Shown here: positions 35,934 to 44,799 of the stretch, piece by piece | Layout of the letters: each line of letters opens with the position of its first letter | How positions within the stretch are numbered: position 1 is the stretch's first letter | Source: Streptomyces sp. Ru71 | Lineage (GTDB): Bacteria; Actinomycetota; Actinomycetes; Streptomycetales; Streptomycetaceae | Assembly (NCBI RefSeq): GCF_002920535.1 | Contig: NZ_PQSS01000027.1 | Span: forward strand, 1-64,000 | Reading direction: 5' to 3' | Length of the DNA: 64,000 nt | Position numbers and translations under genes: made by a program | The notes under the pieces: model-generated | Databases searched by the model: none | What the model was told of the DNA's origin: nothing | The model's input: only the letters and a program-made list of their open reading frames with translations

Positions 35934-36305
35934 ATGACCGTCACCACCTACACCCTGGCCGTGCTGCTCGACCTGTTCTGCCTCTTCCTCGGCTACCGCT
36001 TCTGGTTCCAGCCCGCCCCCGCGGCTGCCGGCTACGGCGTCCCGGCCGACCCGCGCGGCGACGCCGGCGCCTACCTGTCGGTCAAGGGACTCAGGGACGG
36101 CACCTTCGGACTGGTGGGCCTCGCCCTGCTCGCCTTCGCCGGAGCCCGCGCCGAGGCCTGGTTCATGCTCTGCGTGGCGCTCGTCCCGCTCGTGGACACC
36201 TGCATCGTGCTGCGCAACGGCGGCGCGAAAGCCGTCGCCTTCGGGATCCACTTCGCCACCGCCGTCGTTGTACTGATCAGCGCCGGACTGCTCTTCGCGG
36301 TCTGA
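35934..36305 (+). CDS. DUF4267-like membrane protein
   Basis: 123 residues with four hydrophobic segments, beginning TVTTYTLAVLLDLFCLFLGYRFWFQP and ending VVVLISAGLLFAV. The GYRFWFQP...GYGVP...KGLRDGTFG pattern is that of DUF4267 proteins. It is controlled from the shared region by the divergent TetR and is followed by a cupin gene after 46 bases. Function unknown; small membrane proteins under TetR control are often linked to drug or solvent response. Confidence 0.85.
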   Translation: MTVTTYTLAVLLDLFCLFLGYRFWFQPAPAAAGYGVPADPRGDAGAYLSVKGLRDGTFGLVGLALLAFAGARAEAWFMLCVALVPLVDTCIVLRNGGAKAVAFGIHFATAVVVLISAGLLFAV

Positions 36306-36351
36306 CCGCGTCCGGCAACGGTCTGACCACATCCGACAAGGGGAACGCGTC

Positions 36352-36846
36352 ATGTCGCTGTTCGTACCGAAGTTCGACGAGACCGTCCTGGTCCGCGACG
36401 CCGATGCGGAGGTCGTCGGCGGCGACCCCGTCGCCGTCAGGCTGCTCGCCGACAGCAGCGCCAGCGGCGGCGCGCTGTCCACCGTCCGCGTGACCCTCGC
36501 CGAGGGCGCCGACGGCGCCAGACCGCACGTCCACCACAACTCGGCCGAGATGTTCTACCTGCTGGACGGCGAGGCCGAGGTCCTCTCCGGCGAGGACGTC
36601 GTCACCGCCGAGCGCGGCGACCTGATCATCGTCCCGCCGGACCGCCCGCACGCCTTCGCCGCCGCCCCGGGCAGCACCGCCGACCTGCTCATCGTCATCA
36701 CCCCGGGCGTCGAGCGCTTCGAGTACTTCCGCCACCTTCAGCGCATCCGCCTGGGCGAGGCCACCGTGGAGAGCCTGCTGGAGGTACAGGAGCGGTACGA
36801 CAACCACTTCCTGAAGAGCGACGCCTGGGACGGCCGCCGCCGGTGA
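36352..36846 (+). CDS. Cupin-domain protein
   Basis: 164 residues. A single cupin barrel: GARPHVHHNSAEMFYLLDGEAEVL holds the first metal motif (two His, Glu), and GDLIIVPPDRPHAFAA the second (His). The final ~50 residues are helical (PGVERFEYFRHLQRI). Could be a small dioxygenase, isomerase or sensor; no substrate can be read. Lies after the DUF4267 gene in the same direction with AGGGGAAC upstream, so it is probably part of the TetR-controlled unit. Confidence 0.88.
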   Translation: MSLFVPKFDETVLVRDADAEVVGGDPVAVRLLADSSASGGALSTVRVTLAEGADGARPHVHHNSAEMFYLLDGEAEVLSGEDVVTAERGDLIIVPPDRPHAFAAAPGSTADLLIVITPGVERFEYFRHLQRIRLGEATVESLLEVQERYDNHFLKSDAWDGRRR

Positions 36847-36940
36847 CCGCCGGGGCCGCGGCAAACCGTTTCACGGGCACGGGCCCCCGCCCCATAGGAT
36901 TGGCCCCAAACCACACACACTCACCCCAGAGGATCGCTGC

Positions 36941-37237
36941 ATGCCTGGCATCACGCGCGAGGAGGTCGCCCACCTCGCCCGGCTGGCGCGTCTGGAGCTG
37001 AAGCCCGAAGAGCTCGACCACTTCGCAGGCCAGCTGGACGACATCATCGGCGCGGTGGCCCGCGTCAGCGAGGTCGCCGACCAAGACGTACCGCCGACCT
37101 CGCACCCGCTCCCGCTGACGAACGTCATGCGCGCGGACGAGGTCCGTCCCTCGCTCACCCCCGAGCAGGCGCTCTCCGGCGCCCCCGCCCAGGAGCAGCA
37201 GCGTTTCAAGGTGCCGCAGATCCTGGGGGAGGACTGA
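36941..37237 (+). CDS. gatC: Asp/Glu-tRNA amidotransferase subunit C
   Basis: 98-residue small subunit that stabilises GatA and links it to GatB. Typical blocks: ITREEVAHLARLARLELKPEEL, FAGQLDDIIGAV, and the C-terminal VMRADEVRPSLTPEQAL. First gene of gatC-gatA-(small gene)-gatB. ATG start with AGAGGAT upstream; gatA begins 2 bases after the stop. Confidence 0.96.
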   Translation: MPGITREEVAHLARLARLELKPEELDHFAGQLDDIIGAVARVSEVADQDVPPTSHPLPLTNVMRADEVRPSLTPEQALSGAPAQEQQRFKVPQILGED

Positions 37238-37239
37238 CC

Positions 37240-38736
37240 ATGACGGACAGCATCATCAAGCTCACCGCGGCCGAGATCGCCGCGAAGATCGCCTCCGGCG
37301 AGCTCACCGCCGTCCAGGTCACCGAGGCCCACCTGGCCCGGATCGAGGCCGTCGACGAGAAGGTGCACGCCTTCCTGCACATCGACCGCGAGGGCGCGCT
37401 CGCCCAGGCGCGTGCCGTCGACGAGAAGCGCGAGCGCGGCGAGAAGCTCGGCCCGCTGGCCGGCGTCCCGCTGGCGCTGAAGGACATCTTCACCACCGAG
37501 GGCGTGCCCACGACCGTCGGCTCGAAGATCCTTGAAGGCTGGATCCCGCCGTACGACGCCACCGTCACGCGCAAGCTGAAGGCCGCCGACGTCGTCATCC
37601 TCGGCAAGACCAACATGGACGAGTTCGCCATGGGGTCGTCGACGGAGAACAGCGCCTACGGCCCGACCGGCAACCCGTGGGACCTCACCAAGATCCCCGG
37701 CGGCTCCGGCGGCGGTTCCTCCGCCGCGCTCGCCGCCTTCGAGGCCCCGCTCGCCATCGGCACCGACACCGGCGGCTCCATCCGTCAGCCGGCCGCCGTC
37801 ACCGGCACGGTCGGCGTGAAGCCGACGTACGGCGCCGTCTCCCGCTACGGCATGGTCGCCTTCTCCTCCTCCCTCGACCAGGGCGGCCCCTGCGCCCGCA
37901 CGGTCCTGGACGCGGCCCTGCTGCACGAGGTGATCGCCGGCCACGACCCGATGGACTCCACCTCCATCGACGCCCCGGTCCCGCCGGTCGTCGAGGCCGC
38001 CCGCAACGGCGGCGTCGAGGGCATGCGCGTCGGCGTGGTCAAGCAGTTCCGCGGCGAGGGCTACCAGGCCGGCGTCATCCAGCGCTTCGACGAGTCCGTC
38101 GCGCTGCTGAAGGAGCTGGGCGCCGAGATCGTCGAGCTGGACTGCCCGTCCTTCGACCTGGCGCTGTCGGCGTACTACCTGATCGCGCCCTCCGAGTGCT
38201 CCTCCAACCTCGCCCGCTTCGACGGCCTGCGCTACGGCCTGCGGACCGGCGACGACGGCGGCCACTCGGCGGAGGAGGTCACCTCCCTGACCCGCGAGGC
38301 CGGCTTCGGCCCCGAGGTCAAGCGCCGCATCATGCTGGGCACGTACGCGCTGAGCTCCGGCTACTACGACGCGTACTACGGCTCCGCGCAGAAGGTCCGC
38401 ACGCTGATCAAGCAGGACTTCGACAAGGCCTTCGAGCAGGTCGACGTGATCGTCTCCCCGACGACCCCGACCACCGCCTTCCCGATCGGCGAGCGCGCCG
38501 ACGACCCGATGGCGATGTACCTCGCGGACCTGTGCACCATCCCGACCAACCTGGCGGGCAACGCGGCCATGTCCCTGCCCTGCGGTCTCGCCCCGGAGGA
38601 CAACCTCCCGGTCGGCCTGCAGATCATCGCCCCGGTGATGAAGGACGAGCGCCTGTACAAGGTGGGCGCCGCGGTCGAGGCCGCCTTCGTGGAAAAGTGG
38701 GGGCACCCGCTCCTGGAGGAGGCACCGTCGCTGTGA
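37240..38736 (+). CDS. gatA: Asp/Glu-tRNA amidotransferase subunit A
   Basis: Amidase subunit that releases ammonia from glutamine for conversion of Glu-tRNA(Gln) and/or Asp-tRNA(Asn). 498 residues; catalytic Ser-cisSer-Lys triad: Lys in GVPLALKDIF near 80, Ser in PGGSGGGSSAA near 155, and Ser in GTDTGGSIRQPAA near 178. The C-terminus overlaps the next small gene by GTGA. Standard length. Confidence 0.97.
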   Translation: MTDSIIKLTAAEIAAKIASGELTAVQVTEAHLARIEAVDEKVHAFLHIDREGALAQARAVDEKRERGEKLGPLAGVPLALKDIFTTEGVPTTVGSKILEGWIPPYDATVTRKLKAADVVILGKTNMDEFAMGSSTENSAYGPTGNPWDLTKIPGGSGGGSSAALAAFEAPLAIGTDTGGSIRQPAAVTGTVGVKPTYGAVSRYGMVAFSSSLDQGGPCARTVLDAALLHEVIAGHDPMDSTSIDAPVPPVVEAARNGGVEGMRVGVVKQFRGEGYQAGVIQRFDESVALLKELGAEIVELDCPSFDLALSAYYLIAPSECSSNLARFDGLRYGLRTGDDGGHSAEEVTSLTREAGFGPEVKRRIMLGTYALSSGYYDAYYGSAQKVRTLIKQDFDKAFEQVDVIVSPTTPTTAFPIGERADDPMAMYLADLCTIPTNLAGNAAMSLPCGLAPEDNLPVGLQIIAPVMKDERLYKVGAAVEAAFVEKWGHPLLEEAPSL

Positions 38737-38972
38737 GCAAGCTGTCCAAGGCCAAGGACTTCAAGAAGTCCAAGTCCGGTACGTACCTGTCGATGGCCAC
38801 CACCGCGTTCGGCGCGCTCGGTGTCGCCAAGCAGATCAAGAAGGCCCGCGCCGAGCAGGACACGCTGCGGCTGATCGACGCCACCGTCTCCGCGGTCGCG
38901 ATCGTCACCGGCCTCGCCATCCTGTACCGCGAGCTGAAGCGGCTGGGCGACGACGACGTCCTGCTGGGCTGA
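38733..38972 (+). CDS. Small membrane-associated protein between gatA and gatB
   Basis: 79 residues from a GTG that overlaps the gatA stop (GTGA) and has GGAGGAGG before it, so it is translationally coupled. Lysine-rich start SKLSKAKDFKKSKSGTYLSM, then a stretch with KQIKKARAEQDTLRLIDATV and one membrane helix VSAVAIVTGLAILYRELKRL. No family known to me. Insertion of a membrane protein gene between two subunits of a soluble complex is notable; I recall the same in S. coelicolor (SCO5500). Confidence 0.8.
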   Translation: MSKLSKAKDFKKSKSGTYLSMATTAFGALGVAKQIKKARAEQDTLRLIDATVSAVAIVTGLAILYRELKRLGDDDVLLG

Positions 38973-38987
38973 GAGGGAAGTTTCACC

Positions 38988-40502
38988 GTGACCACCACGA
39001 CCGACCTGGTGTCGTACGAGGAAGCACTCGCCTCCTACGACCCCGTCATGGGCCTTGAGGTCCATGTCGAACTCGGCACCAAGACCAAGATGTTCTGCGG
39101 CTGCTCGACCGCGCTCGGCGCGGACCCGAACAGCCAGACCTGCCCGGTCTGCCTCGGCCTGCCCGGCGCGCTCCCGGTCGTCAACGCGACCGGCGTCGAG
39201 TCCGCGATCAAGATCGGCCTCGCGCTGAACTGCGAGATCGCCGAGTGGTGCCGCTTCGCCCGGAAGAACTACTTCTATCCGGACATGCCGAAGAACTTCC
39301 AGACCTCCCAGTACGACGAGCCGATCGCCTTCAACGGCTACCTCGACGTGCAGCTGGAGGACGGCGAGACCTTCCGCGTGGAGATCGAGCGCGCCCACAT
39401 GGAGGAGGACACCGGCAAGTCGATGCACGTCGGCGGCGCCACCGGCCGTATCCACGGCGCGTCCCACTCCCTGCTGGACTACAACCGCGCCGGCATCCCG
39501 CTCATCGAGATCGTCACCAAGCCGATCGTGGGCGCCGGTGAGCGCGCCCCCGAGGTGGCCAAGGCGTACGTCCGTGAGCTGCGCGAGCTCATCCGTGCCC
39601 TCGGCGTGTCCGAGGCCCGCATGGAGATGGGCCAGATGCGCTGCGACGTGAACCTGTCGCTGATGCCCAAGGGCAGCGAGAAGTTCGGCACCCGCAGCGA
39701 GACGAAGAACGTCAACTCGCTGCGCTCGGTGGAGCGTGCGGCCCGCTACGAGATCCAGCGGCACGCGGCCGTGCTCTCCTCCGGCGGCACCATCGTCCAG
39801 GAGACCCGCCACTTCCACGAGGACACCGGCTCCACCACCTCGGGCCGGGTGAAGGAGGAGGCCGAGGACTACCGGTACTTCCCGGAGCCCGACCTGGTCC
39901 CGGTCGCGCCCTCGCGCGAGTGGGTCGAGGAGATCCGGGCGGCCCTGCCCGAGCTGCCGCTGGCCCGCCGCAACCGGCTGCTGGCCGAGTGGGGCATCTC
40001 CGCCACCGACATGCAGGCGATCCTCAACGCCGGTGCGCTGGACCTGATCGTCGCCACCATCGACGCCGGGGCCGACGCCGCCTCGGCCCGCAAGTGGTGG
40101 ATGGGCGAGCTGGCCCGCAGCGCCAACGAGTCCGGCAAGGCGCTGGACGAGCTGGCGATCACGCCGCAGCAGGTGGCCCGGGTGACCGAGCTGGTCGCCA
40201 AGGGCGACCTGAACGACAAGCTGGCCCGGCAGGTCATCGAGGGCGTTCTCGCGGGCGAGGGCACCCCGGACGAGGTCGTCGACAAGCGCGGTCTGAAGGT
40301 CGTCTCCGACGAGGGCGCGCTCACCGCCGCCGTGGAGGAGGCCATCGCCGGCAACCCGGGCATCGCGGACAAGATCCGCGGTGGCAAGGTGGCCGCGGCC
40401 GGCGCCCTGGTCGGCGCGGTCATGAAGGCCACCCGCGGCCAGGCCGACGCGGCCCGCGTCAAGGAGCTGATCCTTCAGAAGCTGGGCGTCAGCGAGGGCT
40501 GA
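38988..40502 (+). CDS. gatB: Asp/Glu-tRNA amidotransferase subunit B
   Basis: 504 residues. Binds the misacylated tRNA, phosphorylates it with ATP and receives ammonia from GatA. Marks: MGLEVHVELGTKTKMFCGC, zinc-binding CGC...QTCPVCLGLPGALPVVN, FYPDMPKNFQTSQYD, DYRYFPEPDLVPV and the C-terminal YqeY-like tail (KIRGGKVAAAGALVGAVMKATRGQADA). GTG start. Ends ahead of a strong terminator hairpin. Confidence 0.97.
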   Translation: MTTTTDLVSYEEALASYDPVMGLEVHVELGTKTKMFCGCSTALGADPNSQTCPVCLGLPGALPVVNATGVESAIKIGLALNCEIAEWCRFARKNYFYPDMPKNFQTSQYDEPIAFNGYLDVQLEDGETFRVEIERAHMEEDTGKSMHVGGATGRIHGASHSLLDYNRAGIPLIEIVTKPIVGAGERAPEVAKAYVRELRELIRALGVSEARMEMGQMRCDVNLSLMPKGSEKFGTRSETKNVNSLRSVERAARYEIQRHAAVLSSGGTIVQETRHFHEDTGSTTSGRVKEEAEDYRYFPEPDLVPVAPSREWVEEIRAALPELPLARRNRLLAEWGISATDMQAILNAGALDLIVATIDAGADAASARKWWMGELARSANESGKALDELAITPQQVARVTELVAKGDLNDKLARQVIEGVLAGEGTPDEVVDKRGLKVVSDEGALTAAVEEAIAGNPGIADKIRGGKVAAAGALVGAVMKATRGQADAARVKELILQKLGVSEG

Positions 40503-40521
40503 GCCCGCGACGCCGCACGGC

Positions 40522-40557
40522 ACAGGCCCCGGGGACCTTGGAGTCCCCGGGGCCTGT
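40522..40557 (+). terminator. Terminator hairpin of gatCAB
   Basis: A perfect 15-bp stem, ACAGGCCCCGGGGAC (40522-40536) with GTCCCCGGGGCCTGT (40543-40557) and a 6-base loop. No T-tract. It lies 20 bases after the gatB stop. Confidence 0.85.
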
Positions 40558-40774
40558 CGCATGTGAGTGACACCACTTCGGGTGACAGAGTGCCGCCGGC
40601 TGTCCTGTGACCTCCCTCCCAACTGCTGTGAACAAGGACACGAAAGCCGCAAAGGATCATTTCCACCTGTAAGAGTGGCTTCGCATTCGTCATGCGTTCT
40701 TTGCGGGCTGTTCGGTTAATGAGCGATTGTTCCCGGTCAAAGATCCACAATTCAGTCACTCTGGGAGCAGGTTC

Positions 40775-43015
40775 GTGGCAGCCCTTGCACAATGGTGTGT
40801 CCGACGGCGCCTGATCGCCGTTCTGCTGTGGCTCCTCGCCTTCGGCGGAGTCACCGCGGCCGCCGCCGTGACCGGCTCCGCCTACTCCAACGACTACGAC
40901 GTCCCGGGCACCCAGTCGGGCCACGCCGCCGAACTGCTCCAGGCCGGCTTCCCCGGGATGGGCGGCGACAGCGACACCGTCGTCTGGCACACCACGTCCG
41001 GCACCGTACGCGCCGCCGACGTCGAGCAGACGATGACCCGCACCCTCGACAAGATCGACGACCTGCCCGGCGTGGCCTCCGTCAGCGGCCCCTACAACGG
41101 CCAGGGCGCCGGCCGGATCAGCGCCGACGGACACACCGCCTACGCCACGATCACCTTCGACGCCCCCGTCGAGCACATCGCCGCCGCCGAGGCGAAGTCC
41201 GTGGTGGACACCGCCAAGGCCGCCGAGACCGACGGACTCCAGGTCGAGCTGGGCGGCAGCGCCATGGCGCTCACCAAGACCTCCGGCGGGCATCTCGCCG
41301 AGATCGTCGGGGTCGTCGTCGCCGCCGTCGTCCTCTTCCTCGCCTTCGGCTCGCTCGCCGCCTCGCTGCTGCCCATCGCCACCGCCCTGGTCGGCGTCGG
41401 CACCGCCTACGCCGGGATCGAACTGCTCGGGCACGCCATGACGGTCGCCGACTTCGCGCCCATGCTCGGCATGCTGATCGGGCTCGGCGTCGGCATCGAC
41501 TACGCGCTGTTCATCGTCACCCGGCACCGAAGGGGCCTGAAACGCGGGCTCAGCGTGACCGAGGCGGCCACCAACGCCGTCGCCACCACCGGCCGCGCCG
41601 TCGTCTTCGCCGGCGCGACCGTGTGCATCGCCCTGCTCGGCATGCTGATACTGCGGCTGAGCTTCCTCAACGGCGTCGCCGTGGCCGCCTCGCTGACCGT
41701 CGTGCTCACCGTCGCCGCCTCCGTGACCCTGCTGCCCGCCCTGCTGTCGTTCATCGGCATGCGCGCCCTCAGCCGCCGCGAGAGGCGCCGACTGGCCGAG
41801 CACGGGCCCGAGCCGGAGCTGCCGACCGGTTTCGCGGCCCGCTGGTCGGCGTTCGTCGAGCGGCACCCCAAGAAGCTCGGCGGCATCGCCGTCGCCGTCA
41901 TCGCCCTGCTCGCGCTGCCCACCCTCTCCCTCCACCTGGGCACCTCCGACCAGGGCAACGACCCGAAGACCTCCACCACCCGCAAGGCCTACGACCTCCT
42001 CGCCGACGGCTTCGGACCCGGCGTCAACGGCCCGCTGACCCTGGTGACGCGCGTAGACGGCGCCCAGGACAAACTCGCCCTGGACAACCTGGACGCCACC
42101 CTGCGCTCCACCCGGGGCGTCGCCTCGGTCACCCCCGTGACCTACGGGCCGGGCGGCGGCACCGCCCACCTCACCGTCGTCCCCGAGTCCGCGCCGCAGT
42201 CGCAGGAGACCAGCGAGCTGGTCGACCGGCTGCGCACCGAGGTGCTGCCCCGGGCCGAGGCCGGCACCTCCCTCGACGTGTACGTCGGGGGCGTCACCGC
42301 CTCCTACGACGACTTCGCCGGCGTGATCGTCGGCAAGCTGCCCCTCTTCGTCGGGGTCGTCATCGGACTGGGCTGCCTGCTGCTCCTGCTCGCCTTCCGG
42401 TCCATCGGCATCCCGCTCAAGGCCGCCGTGATGAACGTCGCCGCCGTCGCCGCCGCGTTCGGCGTCGTCGTCGCGATCTTCCAGTGGGGCTGGGGCAGCG
42501 AACTGCTGGGACTCGGCCGCGCCGGCCCCATCGAACCGTTCCTCCCCGTGATCATGGTGTCGGTCCTCTTCGGCCTCTCCATGGACTACCAGGTCTTCCT
42601 GGTCAGCCGGATGTACGAGGAGTGGCTGGAGACCGGCGACAACCGCCGGGCCGTCCGTGTCGGCCTCGCCGAGACCAGCCGGGTGATCAACTCGGCGGCG
42701 GTCATCATGATCTCCGTCTTCCTCGCCTTCGTGCTCAGCGGCGACCGGGTCATCGCCATGTTCGGCATAGCGCTGGCCGCCGCCGTCGCCCTGGACGCCT
42801 TCGTCCTGCGCACCCTCCTCGTCCCGGCCCTGATGCACCTGCTCGGCGCCGCCAACTGGTGGCTGCCGCGCCGGCTGGACCGGGTGCTGCCCCGCATCAG
42901 CATCGAGCCGCCCGAGTGCCGCGCCGCCCATGAGAGGCTGGCCGCTGCGACGGACGCCGAGGTGGCGGACGTGCTGGCGAAGGAGCGGCAGGATGTACGC
43001 GATATCCCTGGGTGA
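40775..43015 (+). CDS. MMPL-family transporter (RND type)
   Basis: 746 residues, two MMPL halves and about 12 membrane helices. Half 1 has the large extracytoplasmic loop after helix 1 (EDGDSDTVVWH-type), then GVVVAAVVLFLAFGSLAASLLP and MLGMLIGLGVGIDYALFIVTRHR with the conserved GxGxDY; half 2 has VIMVSVLFGLSMDYQVFLVSRMYE (SMDYQVFL). Such proteins export lipids, siderophores or metabolites with proton motive force. GTG at 40775 preceded by GGGAGCAGG is favoured over an upstream TTG. The stop overlaps the acetyltransferase gene by 23 bases. Confidence 0.92.
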   Translation: MAALAQWCVRRRLIAVLLWLLAFGGVTAAAAVTGSAYSNDYDVPGTQSGHAAELLQAGFPGMGGDSDTVVWHTTSGTVRAADVEQTMTRTLDKIDDLPGVASVSGPYNGQGAGRISADGHTAYATITFDAPVEHIAAAEAKSVVDTAKAAETDGLQVELGGSAMALTKTSGGHLAEIVGVVVAAVVLFLAFGSLAASLLPIATALVGVGTAYAGIELLGHAMTVADFAPMLGMLIGLGVGIDYALFIVTRHRRGLKRGLSVTEAATNAVATTGRAVVFAGATVCIALLGMLILRLSFLNGVAVAASLTVVLTVAASVTLLPALLSFIGMRALSRRERRRLAEHGPEPELPTGFAARWSAFVERHPKKLGGIAVAVIALLALPTLSLHLGTSDQGNDPKTSTTRKAYDLLADGFGPGVNGPLTLVTRVDGAQDKLALDNLDATLRSTRGVASVTPVTYGPGGGTAHLTVVPESAPQSQETSELVDRLRTEVLPRAEAGTSLDVYVGGVTASYDDFAGVIVGKLPLFVGVVIGLGCLLLLLAFRSIGIPLKAAVMNVAAVAAAFGVVVAIFQWGWGSELLGLGRAGPIEPFLPVIMVSVLFGLSMDYQVFLVSRMYEEWLETGDNRRAVRVGLAETSRVINSAAVIMISVFLAFVLSGDRVIAMFGIALAAAVALDAFVLRTLLVPALMHLLGAANWWLPRRLDRVLPRISIEPPECRAAHERLAAATDAEVADVLAKERQDVRDIPG

Positions 43016-43556
43016 CGACGGCGCACGAATGCGGCCGCTGGAGCCCTGGCACGCCGAGGAGTTCCTGGCGCACCTGCAGCGGGGACGCGACTTCATCAAC
43101 CAGTACGTCCCGTTCGGCTCCAAGGCCGTCGACGTCGCCACCGCCCGCGAGGCCCTCCAGCGGTACGCCGACATGCGCGCCGCCGACACGGCCTCGCTGC
43201 ACGGGATCTGGCTGGACAACAAGCTCGTCGGCGGCGTGCTCACGCTGAACTTCGATGCCGCCAACGGCACCTGCGAGGTCGGCTGCTGGCTGGAGCCCGC
43301 CGCGACCGGACGCGGGCTGATCACCCGGGCCATGCGGGTGCTGATCGACTGGGTGGTCGAGGAGCGCGGAATCCACCGCGTCGAATGGGTCGCCTCCGCG
43401 GGCAACACGCCCAGCCTCAACGTCGCCCGGCGCCTCGGCATGACCCGCGACGGCGTGCGGCGCTCCGCCTACCTCCACCACGGGGTACGGCACGACCTGG
43501 AGGTCTGGTCCGTCCTCGCCCCCGAGTGGCGCGAGGCGCGCGCCACGCGCGCGTGA
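42993..43556 (+). CDS. GNAT acetyltransferase (RimJ/RimL type)
   Basis: 187 residues. Typical of RimJ-like N-terminal acetyltransferases: RMRPLEPWHAEEFLAHL start, VGCWLEPAATGRGLITRAMR with the acetyl-CoA loop, and RVEWVASAGNTPSLNVARRLG. The ATG at 42993 lies inside the end of the MMPL gene with AGGAGCGGCAGG before it. Target probably a ribosomal protein or a small molecule; the overlap with a transporter hints that the product moved by the pump could be acetylated, but this is guesswork. Confidence 0.85.
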   Translation: MYAISLGDDGARMRPLEPWHAEEFLAHLQRGRDFINQYVPFGSKAVDVATAREALQRYADMRAADTASLHGIWLDNKLVGGVLTLNFDAANGTCEVGCWLEPAATGRGLITRAMRVLIDWVVEERGIHRVEWVASAGNTPSLNVARRLGMTRDGVRRSAYLHHGVRHDLEVWSVLAPEWREARATRA

Positions 43557-43621
43557 CGCGTGCGGCGGGGCACTGATCGACGTTAAGGGACCTCTCAGAC
43601 TCCGTCCGTACGGTGCCGGGC

Positions 43622-44149
43622 ATGGCTACCAAGACTGAGGACCAGGCCGCGGTGACCGCGGCCGACGAGGTGACGGAGACCGAGGAGGAGACACAGACCG
43701 GGCAGGGCACGCCGCAGACGGAAGAACAGGAGGCCGCGCCGCACGAGGGCGGCCCCTCCGGGGTCGGCCAGGGCGCCGGTGCCGTGGTCTCCGCCGGGCT
43801 CGGCGTCGTCTCGCTCACCGGCAGCTGGATGGGCACCGTGGCCTCCGCGCGCGAGTCGCTCATCGGCCAGCTGCAGACCTCGTCGTCCTCCGACGTGGCG
43901 AAGATGGTCAAGGAGGGCTACGGCGACGCCTGGCACGCCACGGCGCTGTGGGGCGGCCTGTTCGCGCTGTCGGCGCTGGTCGTCGGCGTGGTCGTCCTCG
44001 CCCGGCCCGCGTTCGGCGAGCCCGGCCGGCCGCAGGCCCCGTGGATCAGGTCGGCCGCCTGGGCGGGCGTCTCGCTCGGCGTCGTCGGCCTGCTGCTGGC
44101 GGTCCTGAAGTACACGGACGTGCTGCTGGGCCTGCCCGCCACGGGCTGA
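43622..44149 (+). CDS. Membrane protein with acidic N-terminus
   Basis: 175 residues. The first ~45 are Glu/Thr/Gln-rich (ADEVTETEEETQTGQG), followed by a Gly-rich segment (GVGQGAGAVVSAGLGVVSLTGSW) and two membrane helices (LWGGLFALSALVVGVVVLA and WAGVSLGVVGLLLAVLKYTD). ATG at 43622 chosen; a GTG nine bases upstream is possible. No family or reaction is recognised. Codon use is normal for the region. Confidence 0.75.
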   Translation: MATKTEDQAAVTAADEVTETEEETQTGQGTPQTEEQEAAPHEGGPSGVGQGAGAVVSAGLGVVSLTGSWMGTVASARESLIGQLQTSSSSDVAKMVKEGYGDAWHATALWGGLFALSALVVGVVVLARPAFGEPGRPQAPWIRSAAWAGVSLGVVGLLLAVLKYTDVLLGLPATG

Positions 44150-44264
44150 CCTCCGCCCTGGTCTTAGGCCCCCGGCAGTGCCTTACGCCGGTCCTCGGAC
44201 CGCCTGCCCGCGTCTAAGGCCCCCCACGGCACGCAAGATGCGGAAGTCTCCCGATGTGGCGGAC

Positions 44265-44326
44265 CCCCCTGGGAGACGAGAGTTGAGGCATCGCAGCAAG
44301 CGAACCCACTCTCGTCTCACAGGGGG
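44265..44326 (+). promoter_or_regulatory. Long hairpin leader covering a ribosome-binding site
   Basis: CCCCCTG (44265-44271) and GAGACGAGAGT (44273-44283) pair with ACTCTCGTCTC (44308-44318) and CAGGGGG (44320-44326): an 18-bp stem with a single G/A mismatch and a 24-base loop. The right arm includes AGGGGG, the probable Shine-Dalgarno of the 61-residue gene starting at 44333. The folded RNA would hide the ribosome-binding site. It could alternatively be a DNA operator, since the symmetry is the same. Confidence 0.75.
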
Positions 44327-44332
44327 ACACAC

Positions 44333-44518
44333 ATGTACGAGTACGAGGTCCAGCAGGCCCGCACCGCAGAACTGATCCGCCGCGCCGAGCAGGAGCGCCT
44401 GGTCCGTGAGGCCGTCCGCGCCCGCCGTGCCGCCCGCCACGATGCCGCCACACGCACCGCCGAGGCGGAGGGCCATACCGGCCGCTCCCGCCGCCGCTGG
44501 TCCACCAGGGCCGCGTGA
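44333..44518 (+). CDS. Small charged protein, 61 aa
   Basis: A short highly charged, probably helical protein: YEYEVQQARTAELIRRAEQE, then REAVRARRAARHDAATRTAE and a basic end RSRRRWSTRAA. No membrane segment. AGGGGGAC 6-12 bases before the ATG is a good ribosome-binding site but is paired in the hairpin leader. The stop codon overlaps a possible GTG start of the large regulator gene (44515), which could couple the two. Reading frame has normal G/C bias at third positions. Function unknown. Confidence 0.7.
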   Translation: MYEYEVQQARTAELIRRAEQERLVREAVRARRAARHDAATRTAEAEGHTGRSRRRWSTRAA

Positions 44519-44799
44519 ACGGCGTGACGCCGGGTGCGGGAGGCCGTACGGGGGTCGGCCACCCGCACCCGGAGAGATCCACCGAACCCCCTCCGCCCGG
44601 CACCACCCCGCACACCGGCCTCCCCACGGGGCCGGTGTTCGGTTTTCCGGCGGCGGCCCCGGCCGGGCTCCCGGTGCCGCCGGCTCCTGCCGGACGGGTG
44701 GCCGCTGCCGGGTCCCCGCCGGCCCCTGCCGGGCAGGTCGCCGCTGCCGGGTCGTTGACCAGCGGTGTCGCTCTGCCCGGGGCGAAAAACGGTGCGTGG

